Source: Buddleja alternifolia
Lineage: Eukaryota; Streptophyta; Magnoliopsida; Lamiales; Scrophulariaceae
Direction: 5' to 3'
Assembly (NCBI GenBank): GCA_019426215.1
Contig: CM033394.1
Span: forward strand, 13,784,195 to 13,848,194
DNA: 64,000 nt
The notes under the pieces were generated by a model, which saw nothing but the letters and a program-made list of their open reading frames with translations, searched no databases and was not told where the DNA came from. Position numbers and translations under genes: made by a program. This document shows positions 1 through 10,986 of the stretch, one piece after another. The first letter of the stretch is position 1; each line of letters opens with the position of its first letter.

Positions 1-333
1 ATTCCCGAGATAATAACCAATATCATATCCATTCCGGTTTTGGATGGAGATGGATATCGTTTTGAGATTCATAATAAAAGTTGTTCTTTGTTTTATGAAT
101 CTAATCTTATTATAGAGTTCAAATTCCAAGATGGTCTTTATACAATTTTCCCAACTTATCCTACTCTCAATATCCAACAAAGTAACAAAAGAAAATTAGA
201 TAAATCCATAAGTACATCAACTTGGCACGCGAGGATAGGTCACATCTCTAAAGAAAGGATACGCATGTTGGCAAATCAACTTGGTCTTGGAGATCCAAAC
301 GAGATGCCAACTTGCAAATCATGTCTTAATTGA
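1..333 (+). pseudogene. copia-1 copy 1: GAG-pre-integrase / integrase zinc finger
   Basis: The reading frame enters from the window edge and is a fragment of the copia polyprotein just upstream of the integrase core. The HHCC zinc-binding pattern is visible as WHARIGHIS followed by C-x2-C in the peptide CKSCL. A TGA at 331-333 ends the frame where the second copy reads GGA (LKGKM), so the polyprotein is interrupted here. Downstream sequence resumes in the same frame as the integrase core. The stop makes this a decayed copy. Confidence 0.8.
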
Positions 334-336
334 AAG

Positions 337-849
337 ATGACCAAGACACCATTCACTGGGTCAATAGCACGTGCAAGTGGAGTATTGGACTTGGTCCATA
401 CTGATGTATGTGGGCCACTTAGCATAAATGCTAGAGGTGGTTTTAGTTATTTCATAACATTTACCGATGATTTATCACAGTATGGTTATGTGTACCTAAT
501 GAGGTACAAGTCTGAATCCTTTGAGAAATTCAAGGAGTTCAGATATGAAGTAGAGAAACAAATTGGTAGAAGTATCAAGACTCTTCGATCGGATCGAGGA
601 GGTGAATACTAAGGAGTTTTTGGATTATCTAAAAGAGAATGGGATTCTCTTGCAGTGGACACCACCCGACACGCCTCAATTAAATGGCGTAGCTGAGAGG
701 AGGAATCAAACTTTGTTAGACGTGGTTTGATCCATGATGAGTCGCACTGGACTTCCTTTTTCAATGTGGGGCTACGCTTTGACTACTGCAACCTATTTGT
801 TAAATAGAGCACCGTCTAAAAGCGTGACTAAGGTTCCATATGAAATGTA
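337..849 (+). pseudogene. copia-1 copy 1: integrase core, first part
   Basis: This is the rve-type catalytic core that inserts retroelement DNA. The first catalytic Asp is in VHTDVCGP, the second in SDRGGEY (about 590-609), and the catalytic Glu in GVAERRNQT (about 689-715). A TAA at 610-612 follows a small deletion relative to copy 2 and shifts the frame. A TGA follows near 728, then the frame resumes as MWGYAL and YLLNRAPSK. The coding sequence is cut at 849 by the solo LTR at 850-2805 and resumes at 2806. All three D-D-E residues survive, although the frame does not. Confidence 0.8.
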
Positions 850-2805
850 TGTAAGAATCGGTATGCCCCCACAAGAGATGCCGGCGCAACAGAAGAAATA
901 AAGTATATAAAACACATATTTAACAACATCCCAAGCTAGGGGGTCAAAGTAATGCACAACAAAAACTAAAATACGAGGAAAGGTGTTTAAAACAGATTAC
1001 AAGATTTGGGGTTTTATTAAAGTGAGGGTGTATAACCACAACATAAGGAAAACCACACCAAAAACTTTGGCTCTCATTTTCGAACCTCACCTCAACATGG
1101 AGGCATTCGAATCAAACCACCAAAAGCTCCTAAAGAAAGAAGCCTCTACAAGGACACACCTCAAGCAAGTTCATACCTTAAGCAAAAGATTGGCTAGATA
1201 TATGTTTGAAGAAAATGGAGTCTATGTAGTGAAAGGTAGAAGACAAGAAGAGTTACTAGAAGAAATATTTCTGGAAGATAATCTTCTATAACTAATCTTC
1301 AAGAAGAAGTTCTATGGAAGAAAGTCTTCAAGAAGCACAAGAGAAGCTGGAAGAAAACTCTAGAGAGGAAGTACTAAGCTCAAAGCTTTCTTTCCTTTAA
1401 GCTTTCATCAAGCATGAAAGAGGAGCAAGAGACCCTCTTATAATGGCCTCAAATTTCGGTCACATAGGGTTAGAGAGAGGAGAAGACTTGCTTCTCCTCA
1501 TTTTGGCAACTCCCATCTACCACCCCATGTGTAAGAAAAGTAGTTTCCATTTTCTTCTTCTTTCCGAAAACATAACTATCAACTTTGACTAGATTTAAAT
1601 TTAAATCTTGTGACTTCATTTAATTAAGTCCAACTTAACTAAAATGGCTCCCAAGTCTTCCAAGACTTGTAAATTAAATAATCCTCATGATTAATTAATA
1701 GTACAATTAGTAGCTTAAATAAATTCCCGGATAATAATATATCCGTTAATGATTAATCTCCAAGATTAATTAATAGAACAATTATTTTCCCAAACCTACT
1801 AATTAAAATGTCTTCCACTTAATCAATTAATCTCATTAATCATTCTCACTTTAATCCTAAATCGGATTAATATTCACATAGCAATTGAACTTTCTTGAGT
1901 AAGTGTGTAACCCCATTGTAGGTTCATTCATGTACTAGTAGTAGGAACACAACCCCGTTGTGCCTTTGCAATTTTCATTGCTAGATTTAATTACTCCAAA
2001 TTTTTGAATCCAACTAAGAATTAATTACCGATTAATTCATGGCTCCTACAAATCAAGGTTAGTACTAGCCACGCGCCAAGAAGACCTAGCCATGAACGAT
2101 TATTAGGTGACCTTTCCGCATTACGATTTTTGCATAAGTAAAATCCTTCCATCAAATATCACGATCGAATCTAGGACTAGGATGTCAGTCGAAATTCCAG
2201 TAACTCGATTCTATGTGTATCGATCTAAGTGATATTGACCAATTTATCAATCAAGCGAGGAAACACTGCACCTCCTTATTGATACGACTCCGGCCGGAGG
2301 TTCCCATGGTCAATACACTGTTGTTAGGAAATTTCATGTTAGATGTTTTGATGATGGCAAGATAGGATCTTATGTTAGACCCCAAAAAGAATGTAAGTTT
2401 ATATTTTCATAGAAGTTATGAATAAGCGTTTGAAAGTTTGTAATATTATTAGGCTTGTAGTTTTTATCTTTATAGATTTTAGACTAAGTATTAGATACCG
2501 AATGGCTAATAGAATTCTAGGTGAGTCTATTAGAGATGAAGTTGAAGATCAGCGTCTGAAGTCAAATGAAGATGAAGACAACAACCTTAGAGATACAATA
2601 GACATATTCCATGATTGGCATCCCCGATACCAAACACATCTCATAGCTTATGAGTGATCTAGGGGACTTTATCTAATTGTATAGAATGATAAGATAAAGA
2701 AGAATATGTCTTTTATTAAATAACTTAACAAGATACAATATAAGACTGTTTAAAGAGTCGGCTACTACGCCCTACAAATGGCGTGCCGGGCACTTAACTC
2801 TTTCA
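850..2805 (-). mobile_element. Solo LTR of a copia family related to copia-1, reversed
   Basis: This 1956-bp block splits a copia-1 integrase that is continuous in copy 2. Flanks are ATGTA (845-849) and ATGTG (2806-2810), an imperfect 5-bp TSD, and the block runs TG...CA. Read on the minus strand it starts TGAAAGAGTTAAGTGCCC, resembling the copia-1 LTR start TGATAGAGTAGGTGCCC. Further minus-strand similarity to the copia-1 LTR occurs around 2650-2560 and 2300-2040. No internal region or second LTR is present, so a solo LTR left by LTR-LTR recombination is the simplest reading. The 309-base open frame at 983-1291 is not convincing as a gene. Confidence 0.7.
2322..2410 (+). repeat. SIRE-like LTR terminus embedded in the solo LTR
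   Basis: The sequence from TGTTAGGAAATTTCATG onward is nearly the reverse complement of 32695-32783, the start of the SIRE-like LTR. It sits inside an otherwise copia-1-like solo LTR. It may be a small insertion, a recombinant LTR, or ancient shared LTR sequence. The far boundary is unclear and could lie near 2480-2500. Confidence 0.55.
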
Positions 2806-4085
2806 ATGTGGTATGGTAAAGCACCTTCATACAAACACCTAAGGGTGTGGGGGTGTGCTGCTTATGTCAAGCAGCAAGTGGGAGACAAACTGGATCCAAG
2901 ATCCATGTTGTGTAAGTTTGTGGGATATCCAAAAGACTCTTTGGATACTAATTCTACAATCCCTTAGAACAAACCGTGATTGTTTCGAGGAATGCAACCT
3001 TCTTGGAGAGGGATTTTCCGTTAGATGGAAATAACGAGGTTGTAGAATTGGAGGAGTCTCAAAGCACTGAGAGACCTCAAGAAACACAAACGAGCTCATC
3101 TGACACCACAAAAGAAGCAATTCATAAAGACCAAGCCGAAAGTACACAACCTCTGAGGAGATTCAAAAGGATTCCAAAGGCACCCAAGAGATAGGTAGTC
3201 CATTTGCAGGATGGCAAGTTAGAGGATTCCCTTTTGGATATAGATCCAAAGTTAGAGGATTCGGGAAAATGGCTAGAAGCTATGAAATCCGACATGGACT
3301 CCATGCACTCCAACAAGGTTTGGACCTTGATAGACTCCCCAGATGGGATAAAACCCATAAATTGCAAGCGGGTTTACAAGCGAAATCTTGGAGCTGATGG
3401 AGAGGTGGCGACCTATAAAGCACGCTTAGTGGCGAAAGGATTCACTCCAAAACAAGGCATTGACTATGAGGAAACCTTCTCTCCAGTGGCAATGCTGAAA
3501 TCCATAAGGATACTTCTAGCCATATCTGCACATTTCGACTACGAGATTTGGCATATGGATGTTAAAACTGCATTCCTCAATGCAGAAATTGAGGATGAAA
3601 TCAATATGCAGCAGCCAAAGGGTTTAACATCCAAGGAGAGTGAACACAAAGTGTGTAAACTCCAGAGGTCCATTTATGGACTAAAACAAGCTTCTCGAAG
3701 CTGGAATAAATGATTTGACAATGTCATACAAGAGTATAGATATATTCAAAACGTTGATGAAGCATGTGTGTACAAGAAGGCTAGTGGGAGGGCGGTTACT
3801 TTTCTAGTACTTTACGTTGATGATATCCTATTGATCGGAGATGACATAGGGATGATGTAGTCAACAAAATTATGGTTGTCAAATCAATTCTCCATGAAGG
3901 ATATGGGAGAAGCTTTCTACGTTCTCGGTATGAAGAGATATCTAGAGAGAACAAGTAGGATGCTGGGACTCTCCCAATCCTTGTACATAGATCGAGTGCT
4001 AAAGAGATTTAGCAAGGACGAATCCAAGAGAGGATTCTTTTCGATGAGATATGGAATCACTCTTTCTAAGTCTATGTCCCCTTGA
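2806..4085 (+). pseudogene. copia-1 copy 1: integrase C-terminus, linker and reverse transcriptase
   Basis: The sequence resumes the polyprotein broken at 849. It starts at MWYGKAPSY and LRVWGC (integrase C-terminal region), passes a low-complexity linker, then enters a copia RT. RT landmarks are YKARLVAKGFTPKQGIDYEE, MDVKTAFLN (catalytic Asp region), YGLKQA and YVDDILLIG (the YVDD active site, about 3811-3837). A TGA replaces a Trp codon at 3711-3713, a TAG lies at 3858-3860, and there is a frameshift near 4060-4085. The RT active-site motif is intact even though the frame is broken at least three times. Confidence 0.85.
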
Positions 4086-4800
4086 GACTAAGATGGAAAG
4101 AGAGAAGAAGTCTCACATACCTTATGCATCCTCCATTGGAAGCATTATGTATGCGATGATATGTACAAGGCCTAATGTAGCTTATGCACTTAGCGTGTGC
4201 AGTCGCTATCAGGCAAATCCAGGTGAGGAACACTGGAAAGCCGTAAAAGCAATCCTTAAGTATCTTAATAGAACTAAGGAGTTGTTTCTGGTATGCGGTG
4301 TAAGAGAATTGGATTTAGAGTGTTACACAGACTCTAGTTTCCAAACCGATATTGACGATTCAAAATCAGTTTCTGGTTTTATTTTTCTGCTTAATGGTGG
4401 AGCAGTGAGTTGGAAGAATTCTAAGCAACCGACTACTGCTGATTTAACCACCGAAGTAGAATGAATTGCTGCCTCAGAGGCGGCAAAGAAAGCTGTTTCG
4501 ATGAGGAACTTCATCCAAGAATTGGGTGTCGTTCCATCTATTGTTAATTCAGTACCGGTGTACTGTGATAATAGTGGGGCTATTGCGCAAGCAAAGGAGC
4601 CAAGGTCGCATCAGAAATCTAAGCACATACAAAGGCGATACCATTTGATCAAAGAGATCATTGGGAGAGGTGACGTTCGAGTGGAGCATGTAGACTTGGC
4701 AGATAATGTAGCAGACCCACTCACCAAACCCCTTTGTCAAAAGGTGTTTGATGGACATCTAGGAAGGATGGGCCTAAAATACATGAGCAATTGGCTCTAG
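4051..4800 (+). pseudogene. copia-1 copy 1: RT C-terminus and RNase H
   Basis: The frame opens after the frameshift with PYASSIGSIMYAMICTRP, typical of the copia RT thumb. The RNase H domain follows: YTDSSFQTDIDDSKSVSG holds the first catalytic Asp, and a degraded TTEVE stands where TTEAEY is usual. The last landmarks are YCDNSGAIAQAKEP and DNVADPLTKPL. An in-frame TGA replaces the Tyr codon near 4462. The frame ends at TAG (4798-4800), just before a short purine-rich tract and the LTR at 4815, the normal copia 3' end. Confidence 0.85.
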
Positions 4801-4814
4801 GGCAAGTGCGAGAT

Positions 4815-7060
4815 TGATAGAGTAGGTGCCCGACATGCTAATTTTGGGAGCCATTTACTGTGTAATAAACACTATAGAGACAATCTTTTCTAATGAATGA
4901 AGTCAATTATATTATGGCATTCTTTGTTCTTAAATTATTATATGCTTAGAACAAAGTCCCTTGAATCACACATGACTATGGGACATCATCGGACATCGGG
5001 AATGACGATGACCGAATATAACTCTAAGGTCGTGATTCTTAAAAGGTTCCAAGTTCGGGATGAGTCTATCAAGAAAAAAGGTTATTGACAAAGACTCAAA
5101 GGACTTGCTTGTGTACATAGTTCTTAGAGAACATGCCTCGTCCCATAGGCATAGATGTGCACAAGGGTTCTCATTTGGATAATGAGTGAACTGAACAACC
5201 CCACCAGGAAATTCATAAAATGGTTATTGAATATTGAATTTCCTATAATCATGTAGGCATAAGAGTAATCCTTTGGACCTGAGGTTCCATTGTCACTTTG
5301 AGCATAGTCAATTATACTTTGATTTATCTCATGATTCCATCGCGAGTCGTCATATGGAATATCTTGGGTACAATGTGATTATGTGTCAAAGTACATGAGA
5401 GACCAAGATGGGATCCACCGCTGATTTAGCAAATCAGATGTTTGCTATGTAATTGCTTAAACGAATCGATTCAAGGAATCTTTGGCCAAAGTATGGCAAT
5501 CCAAAGAGGTGGAGTGTTTCCTCGTTTGGATTGCATGAATCGATATCATGCAATAAGGGATACATAGTGATTGGGTCGTAAGAGTTTCAAATAAGCCATT
5601 ACTCGAGATTCCAATCTGGGAAATATGATGGAAGGAAATTACTTATGCGAGGATCATGGTTATGATAGGTTGAGGATCTTGAGTATCTTAACATCGTTTG
5701 TGTCAAGGTCTTCGGGGCCGGTTGTTAGACAGTAACCTCGATTTGTAGGTACCATGATATTGTGGGAAATGACACAAGGTTCGATTAAATTGAGGATTTA
5801 ATCTAGTACTTTCTAAATATAGAAAGGTACAATGACACTTTTGGAAAGTGTACTTACTACAGGAACATGAACGAGCTTAAGGGGTCACACACTTACTCCT
5901 GATCTTCCTGCATAAAGGATATGATTAATCAACTTTGGAAGTTGAGGTGAAATTAGGAAAGTCTAGTGCTTACCTAAAGAGGAATATTAATTAATTGGTT
6001 TGAAATCAATTAATTAGACTATTTAATTAACCAAGTAGGATTAATTAATTAATGGACTAAGTAAAGTCTATGGGTTTTACTTAATTAGTAGAGGAAGTCA
6101 AAAATTAAATACAATTAAAGAAATAAATGGAAATAATAATTAGAGTTGGACTTCAATTATTATGGAATATTTAATTAAATGGTTTGATTATTTAATTAAA
6201 TAAGGAGTTAAAAATTAAATCAAGTTGGATAAAATTTTTGGATTCCATGACTATGAAGGGGCGGCCATAGTGGACGAAAATTAGGAGGGGATTTAATTCC
6301 TATCCAAACCTTGATCCAATTGGAATCAAGGTAATATATAAGAGAGAGAAAGGGAACAAGTTAGCTTGAAAGCTAAGTTCCTTGTTTTTAGGAAACTCCT
6401 TAATTGAGTTTGACTAGGAATAGATTAATGTCAAATATTGGAGATTTGATTTCATCTTGACTTCCATGTAAGCTAAAGCTAGGAGTATCTCTACAAATAT
6501 GTGTGTTAAGAGAAACACACACACTTGTATTTTTGGAGTAAATTTTCGTCCACCACATAGAAGAAAAGAGAGAAATTTTTGTCCTCTTGTTTTGCAAAAA
6601 CTCGCCCCTCACTATTTATTTCTTGACAAGGTTTTGCTCATGTGTTGAGATTAACCTTTGACAAATATTCCTACCTTCATATATTAAGCCTAGATTAGAT
6701 TTAGAATAATTATATAGGCTAGCACCAAATATAATTATTGGGAACTATATGGAGGTGTGGATACATCTTAGAGGCGAGATAATTGGATCACTTAAATATA
6801 CAAATGAACAAATCGACGCTTGAAGTTTTCGAGGAGGCTGACGGTTTTTCTTGGAGATTCGATCAAAGGAGTATTTGTTCGGGTTGAAAAGATCAGAAAC
6901 TTGTATGAGGCAAAAAGCGCGAAACGTATTTCGCGTAGTTAGTTTTTTCTCGTTAGATTTAGTTTGATTAAACCTGCCATTAATCCTGTTTCGGGGTAGG
7001 AGTATTAAAAATTTTAAATTCCTCTGTACTAACCTACCCCGGGGATTACCCAACCCAACA
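4815..7060 (+). repeat. copia-1 LTR shared by the two tandem units
   Basis: The LTR starts TGATAGAGTAGGTGCCC right after the RNase H stop and the purine tract GGCAAGTGCGAGAT, and ends near CCCAACCCAACA. It matches the interrupted LTR at 22048-31258 along its length. It is about 2.25 kb. A plausible TATA box AATATATAAG lies at 6333-6342. The segment 5990-6240 is rich in TTAATTAATT palindromic runs. Only one LTR separates the two internal regions. Confidence 0.8.
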
Positions 7061-7073
7061 GGCATCAATGCCA
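7061..7073 (+). promoter_or_regulatory. Degenerate copia primer-binding site
   Basis: The 13 bases AGGCATCAATGCC (7060-7072) directly after the LTR resemble the initiator-Met tRNA PBS TGGTATCAGAGCC at 9 of 13 positions. Position directly after an LTR end supports the call; the sequence match alone would not. Confidence 0.45.
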
Positions 7074-7078
7074 AATGA

Positions 7079-7615
7079 ATGCAGAAGCAACATGAGGCGA
7101 TCAAGAATGCATCATCGATCCTGTTGCATTTTACTAAACTCTATGGGACTCGAACAAGGAGGGAACGATATGCCGTTTCCAAGGAACTGTTAAAGGCCCG
7201 AATGAATGAAGGAGTTGATGTTGGTGTGCACGTGCTTAAGATGATTCTGCTAATTGAAAAATTGGCTAGTCTAGGCGTGGCACTCGATAATGATCTATCA
7301 GTGGATTTAATCCTTCAGTTACTTCCAAGATCATATGACCATTTTGTGGTCAACTTCAACATGAATTCAATGGAAGCTAGGCTTCCCGAGCTACTAAACA
7401 TGTTAAAGACTGCTAAGAGCACGGTTCTAAAGGATAAGTTGGTACTATTCAGTGACAACTCATCTCGACTGTTAGCTTAGAAAGGCAACATGAAAGGAGA
7501 GAGTAAGAAATGAAAGAAGCCGAGGGGTAAAGGAAGAGTGAGGAAGGCTAAGAAATCTGACAATTGGTTTAACTGTGGGAAGCCTGGGAGCTGGAAGAAG
7601 GACTGAAACCAGCCA
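7079..7615 (+). pseudogene. copia-1 copy 2: truncated gag with ruined zinc knuckle
   Basis: The frame 7079-7480 matches the middle of a copia gag (UBN2-type domain): ELLKARMNEG, HVLKMI, LPRSYDHFVVNFNMNS. The N-terminal gag part expected before LQKQHE-like sequence is missing, because the match begins almost directly after the LTR, so there is a deletion between PBS and gag. A TAG stops the frame at 7478-7480. The CCHC knuckle at about 7560-7606 reads WFNCGKPGSWKKD-stop where a normal knuckle would have C-C-H-C ligands. Three of the four zinc ligands are lost, one of them to a TGA. Confidence 0.8.
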
Positions 7616-7627
7616 CCAAAGGCTCAA

Positions 7628-7819
7628 GGTATGTTCTTTGTTGAAGTTAACATTAGTGTTAACACTGCTTCTTGGATACTTGACACTGGGTGTGGTATTC
7701 ATACTTGCAATGATATTCAGGAGATGGTAAGAATCAAGGGGCTAAGTAAGGGAGAGATGACTCTATGGATGGGAAATGGAGCAATGGTTGCTGCCAAGGC
7801 CATAGTGACCGTCCACTAG
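7628..7819 (+). pseudogene. copia-1 copy 2: aspartic protease
   Basis: The short frame contains WILDTGCGIHTC, the DTG catalytic motif of a copia aspartic protease in the usual family context (WILDSGCSxHxC). It follows the knuckle remnant by about 40 bases and precedes the GAG-pre-integrase region, the expected order. It ends at TAG (7817-7819). The catalytic triad residues DTG are intact but no full polyprotein frame exists. Confidence 0.75.
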
Positions 7820-7863
7820 CTTTAGGGAGTAGGATTTTGATTTTTAATTCCGTCTATTTTGTT

Positions 7864-9206
7864 CCCAAGATATTCAGAAATATCATAACCATTCTGGTTT
7901 TGGATGGAGAAGGATATCCTTTTGAGATTCATAATAAAAGTTTTTATTTTATTTTATGAATCTAATCTTATTATAAAGTCAAAATTGCAAGATGGTCATT
8001 ATACAATTTTCCAATTTATCCTACTCTCAACATTCAACAAAGTAGCAAAAGAAAATTAGATAATTCCATAAGTACATCAACATGGCATGCTAGGCTAGGT
8101 CATATCTCTAAAGAAAGGATACACATATTGGAAAACCAACTTGGCCTTGGAGATCTAGATGAAATGCCAACTTGCGAATCATGTCTTAAGGGAAAGATGA
8201 CCTAAACTCCATTCACCGGATTAATGGCGCGTGCAAGTGGAGTCTTGGACGTGGTCCATACTGATGTATGTGGACCACTTAGCATAAGTGCTGGAGGTGG
8301 TTTTAGCTACTTCATGACATTTACTAGTGACTTCTCACGGTATGGTTATGTGTACCTTATGAGGTATAAGTCAGAATCCTTTGAGAAACTCAAAGAGTTC
8401 AAACATGAAGTAGAGAAACAAATTGGTGGAAGTATCAAGACTTTCTGATCGGATCGAGGAGGTGAATACTTATCCAATGAGTTTAGGGATTATCTAAAAG
8501 AGAATGGAATTCTCTCACAGGGGACTCCTCCCAGCATGCCTCAATTAAACGGGGTAGCTGAGTGAAGGAATTGAACTTTGTTAGACATGGTTCGATCCAT
8601 GATGAGTCACACTAGACTTTCTTCTTGAATGTGGGGCTACGCTTTGATGACTGCAACCTATCTGTTAAATAGGGCACCATCTAAGATTGTGCCTAAGGTT
8701 CCATATGAAATGTGGTATGGTAAGACACTTTCATATAGATGCCTAAGGGTGTGGGGGTGTCCTGCTTATGTCAAGCAACAAGTGGGAGACAAACTGGACC
8801 CGAGGTCCATGTTGTGTAAGTTTGTGGGGTATCCAAAAGACTCTTTTGGAAACTATTTCTACAATCCCATGGAACAACACAGTAATTATTTCAAGAAATG
8901 CAACCTTCTTGGAGAAGGATTTTCCATTAGATGGGAATAATGAGACTGTTGAACTTGAGGAGACTCAAGGCACTGAGAGACCTCAAGAGCCACAAATGAC
9001 CTCACCTGATACCACAACATAGGCGATTCATAAAGAACAAGCCAAAAGTACACCACCTCTGAGGAGATCCGAAAGGATTCCAAGGGCACCCGAGAGATGG
9101 GTAGGCCATTTGCAAGAAAACAATTCAAAGGATTCCCTTTTGGATGTAGATCCAAAGTGTTTTAGGGAAACGATGTTAGACATCGATTCAAGAAGATGGC
9201 TAGAAG
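7864..9206 (+). pseudogene. copia-1 copy 2: GAG-pre-integrase, integrase and linker
   Basis: Homologous to 1-849 plus 2806-3290 of copy 1, but without the solo LTR insertion. Landmarks are VLDGEGYPFEIHNKS, WHARLGHIS, a C-x2-C in CESCL, VHTDVCGP (first Asp), SDRGGEY (second Asp) and GVAE (catalytic Glu). After the core come YLLNRAPSK, LRVWGC and FVGYPKDS. Stops or frameshifts occur near 7957, 8203, 8446, 8563, 8572 and 8628. The sequence is cut at 9211 by the family A element and resumes at 20514. Confidence 0.82.
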
Positions 9207-9664
9207 CCATGTGATAGGAGTCGTTTTTACGTGTTTTTAAGCCCCTTTCTGTTTATGTTTTAGGTTCATTTATCGTTTGATTCTTTCCACATGTGCATTT
9301 AATTCGTGCATTAAGTGATTTCAGACCTTAAATGGATACAATCGAAGAACAGGCTGAAAAACGACGTATAAAACAAGTTTAGGCCAAGATGCTTCACACC
9401 TCCACGACCAAACAAGCAAGAAATAAGTTGGAGTTAGCCAAGATCATGTTTTAGTACCATTTCCGCACACCTGGGCGCCAAATCAAAAACAATCTCCGCG
9501 TTGGAACGCCATTTGGATAAATTTAGAGACCGACTTTGATGATGTGGTTCTACACAGTTTTAGAGCTATGTCTTATCTTTACATGGGGACTTGAATCATC
9601 CAATTCGGAGGTCTGTGGAGAATTTTATGAACAAAACACTGTCCCTGCGCTGGAAAACACGAAA

Positions 9665-9840
9665 GTGGTAGCTCCCATTCTTAGTAGGTGGAAAATAAGA
9701 GAATGGTAGTTCACATTCTTGGTAGGAGGAAAGTAAGAGAATGGTAGGTGGAAAACAAGAGAATGGTAGTTCACATTCTTGGTAGATGGAAAGCAAGATA
9801 ATGGTAAGTGGAAAGAAAAGAGAATGGAAGCACATGTTCT
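9665..9840 (+). repeat. Minisatellite in family A LTR
   Basis: Repeated units built on GAGAATGGTAG and TTCACATTCTTGG with GGTGGAAA spacers lie just upstream of the TATA box. Equivalent blocks are at 14108-14275 and 19326-19495. Minus-strand open frames here are by-products of the repeat. Location upstream of the promoter suggests an enhancer-like role, which is inference. Confidence 0.7.
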
Positions 9841-9860
9841 TGGTTGGTGAATTTTTTTGG

Positions 9861-9869
9861 CTATAAAAG
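9861..9869 (+). promoter_or_regulatory. TATA box of family A LTR
   Basis: CTATAAAAG is conserved in all three family A LTRs (also 14304-14312 and 19523-19531). About 980 bases of LTR lie downstream, an unusually long R-U5 if this is the promoter. Confidence 0.55.
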
Positions 9870-10856
9870 GAAGATTGGATGCCATCCTACAAACACACTT
9901 GAAAACACATTTCCCATTGGGGGAGCCTAAACACATCCTATCATCATCTTCATCAACCTTAGATTAGTTATGAAGATTATCAAGAACCTTTGAAGGTGAA
10001 GAAATCAAGAAGCATGGAAGAGATGAAGATCGAAGTTCAACCATCAAAAATACGAGGGAGTTTCTTAGATTTAGATTTGTTTTTGTCAATGAATATGAAT
10101 CTTAATTTAAGTTCCTATCTTTTATCTTTTATGATGAAATAGATTCTTCGAACTAAGGCCATGTTGAGGCTTAATTATGATAATTGAGATATAAATTGTG
10201 TTTTTCATATTAATTCTATTGTTGCTTTGTGTCTTGATCTTGTTTGAATGCATCATATGCTTAGCTACCATATGCATGATTTATTGCTTAAATTATTCGT
10301 TCGAGAGAAGGTAATTTAAGCTGCAAAGATGATCATCACATAATCCGTAAAAAATAGAGAATTGCCCCTAGAGATAGGTAGAGATTCCCGGGTGCAGTTA
10401 GCCGGATTAATCCGGGGAAATTCTAGAACTTGAATGCATGATTGTTGGTTAGATTCTCAGATAGACATATCTAGAGAACCATCAATTAATCATAGGATTA
10501 TTACAGCCGAGACATCGGGTAGTAATTATTTAAGGTTTTTTCCACCAAAGCAACATTAGTCTAATAATATAAGAACACGTTTATAATGAAAATTGATTAA
10601 TTTATGCCAACACATGTGTCTTAGTTGCTCTCTTCCATAGCTATCTTGATTTCGACATCTTGTTTCTTATATCTTACTTCCATAATATTTTAGTTAATTC
10701 TTGTTTTAGTTTAAGTTCTTCAATTGCTTTAAAATCATAAACTAAAATACAAGTCCTTGAGGTTCGACAACCTGGACTTTATTGTCCACTTTATTACTAC
10801 ACACGACCAGTCCACTTGCTGTTTAATACACGTAAGGATTTTTCGTGTCAAGTTTT

Positions 10857-10874
10857 TGGCGCCGTTGCCGGGGA
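10857..10874 (+). promoter_or_regulatory. Primer-binding site for tRNA-Asp
   Basis: TGGCGCCGTTGCCGGGGA lies six bases after the LTR end. It is complementary to the 3' end of plant tRNA-Asp including CCA, the usual primer of Athila-type elements. Confidence 0.85.
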
Positions 10875-10986
10875 CCTGTTTAATTTTAGTTTTTGATTTT
10901 ATTGCAAGTTTTAAGTATTTATTTTATTTTTATTAAATTTTTATATTATTATTATTTTTATTTTTTTCTTACACTCTTAGCTCGCA

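Larger units (their letters stand above)
9212..10850 (+). repeat. Family A LTR 1
   Basis: A 1639-bp LTR with TG...CA ends. It has a TATA box (9861), a short tandem-repeat block (9665-9840), and a downstream region that is nearly identical in family B LTRs. By eye it differs only sparsely from LTRs 2 and 3. Confidence 0.88.

Noticed and set aside
983..1291. 102-codon plus frame as a possible host gene
   Set aside because: Lies inside a reversed solo LTR with TSD; no domain recognised and antisense to the LTR transcription direction.
9596..9936. Minus-strand frames with repeated FSYFPPTKN-type peptide, found in all three family A LTRs
   Set aside because: Antisense of the LTR minisatellite; conserved only because the LTR copies are.
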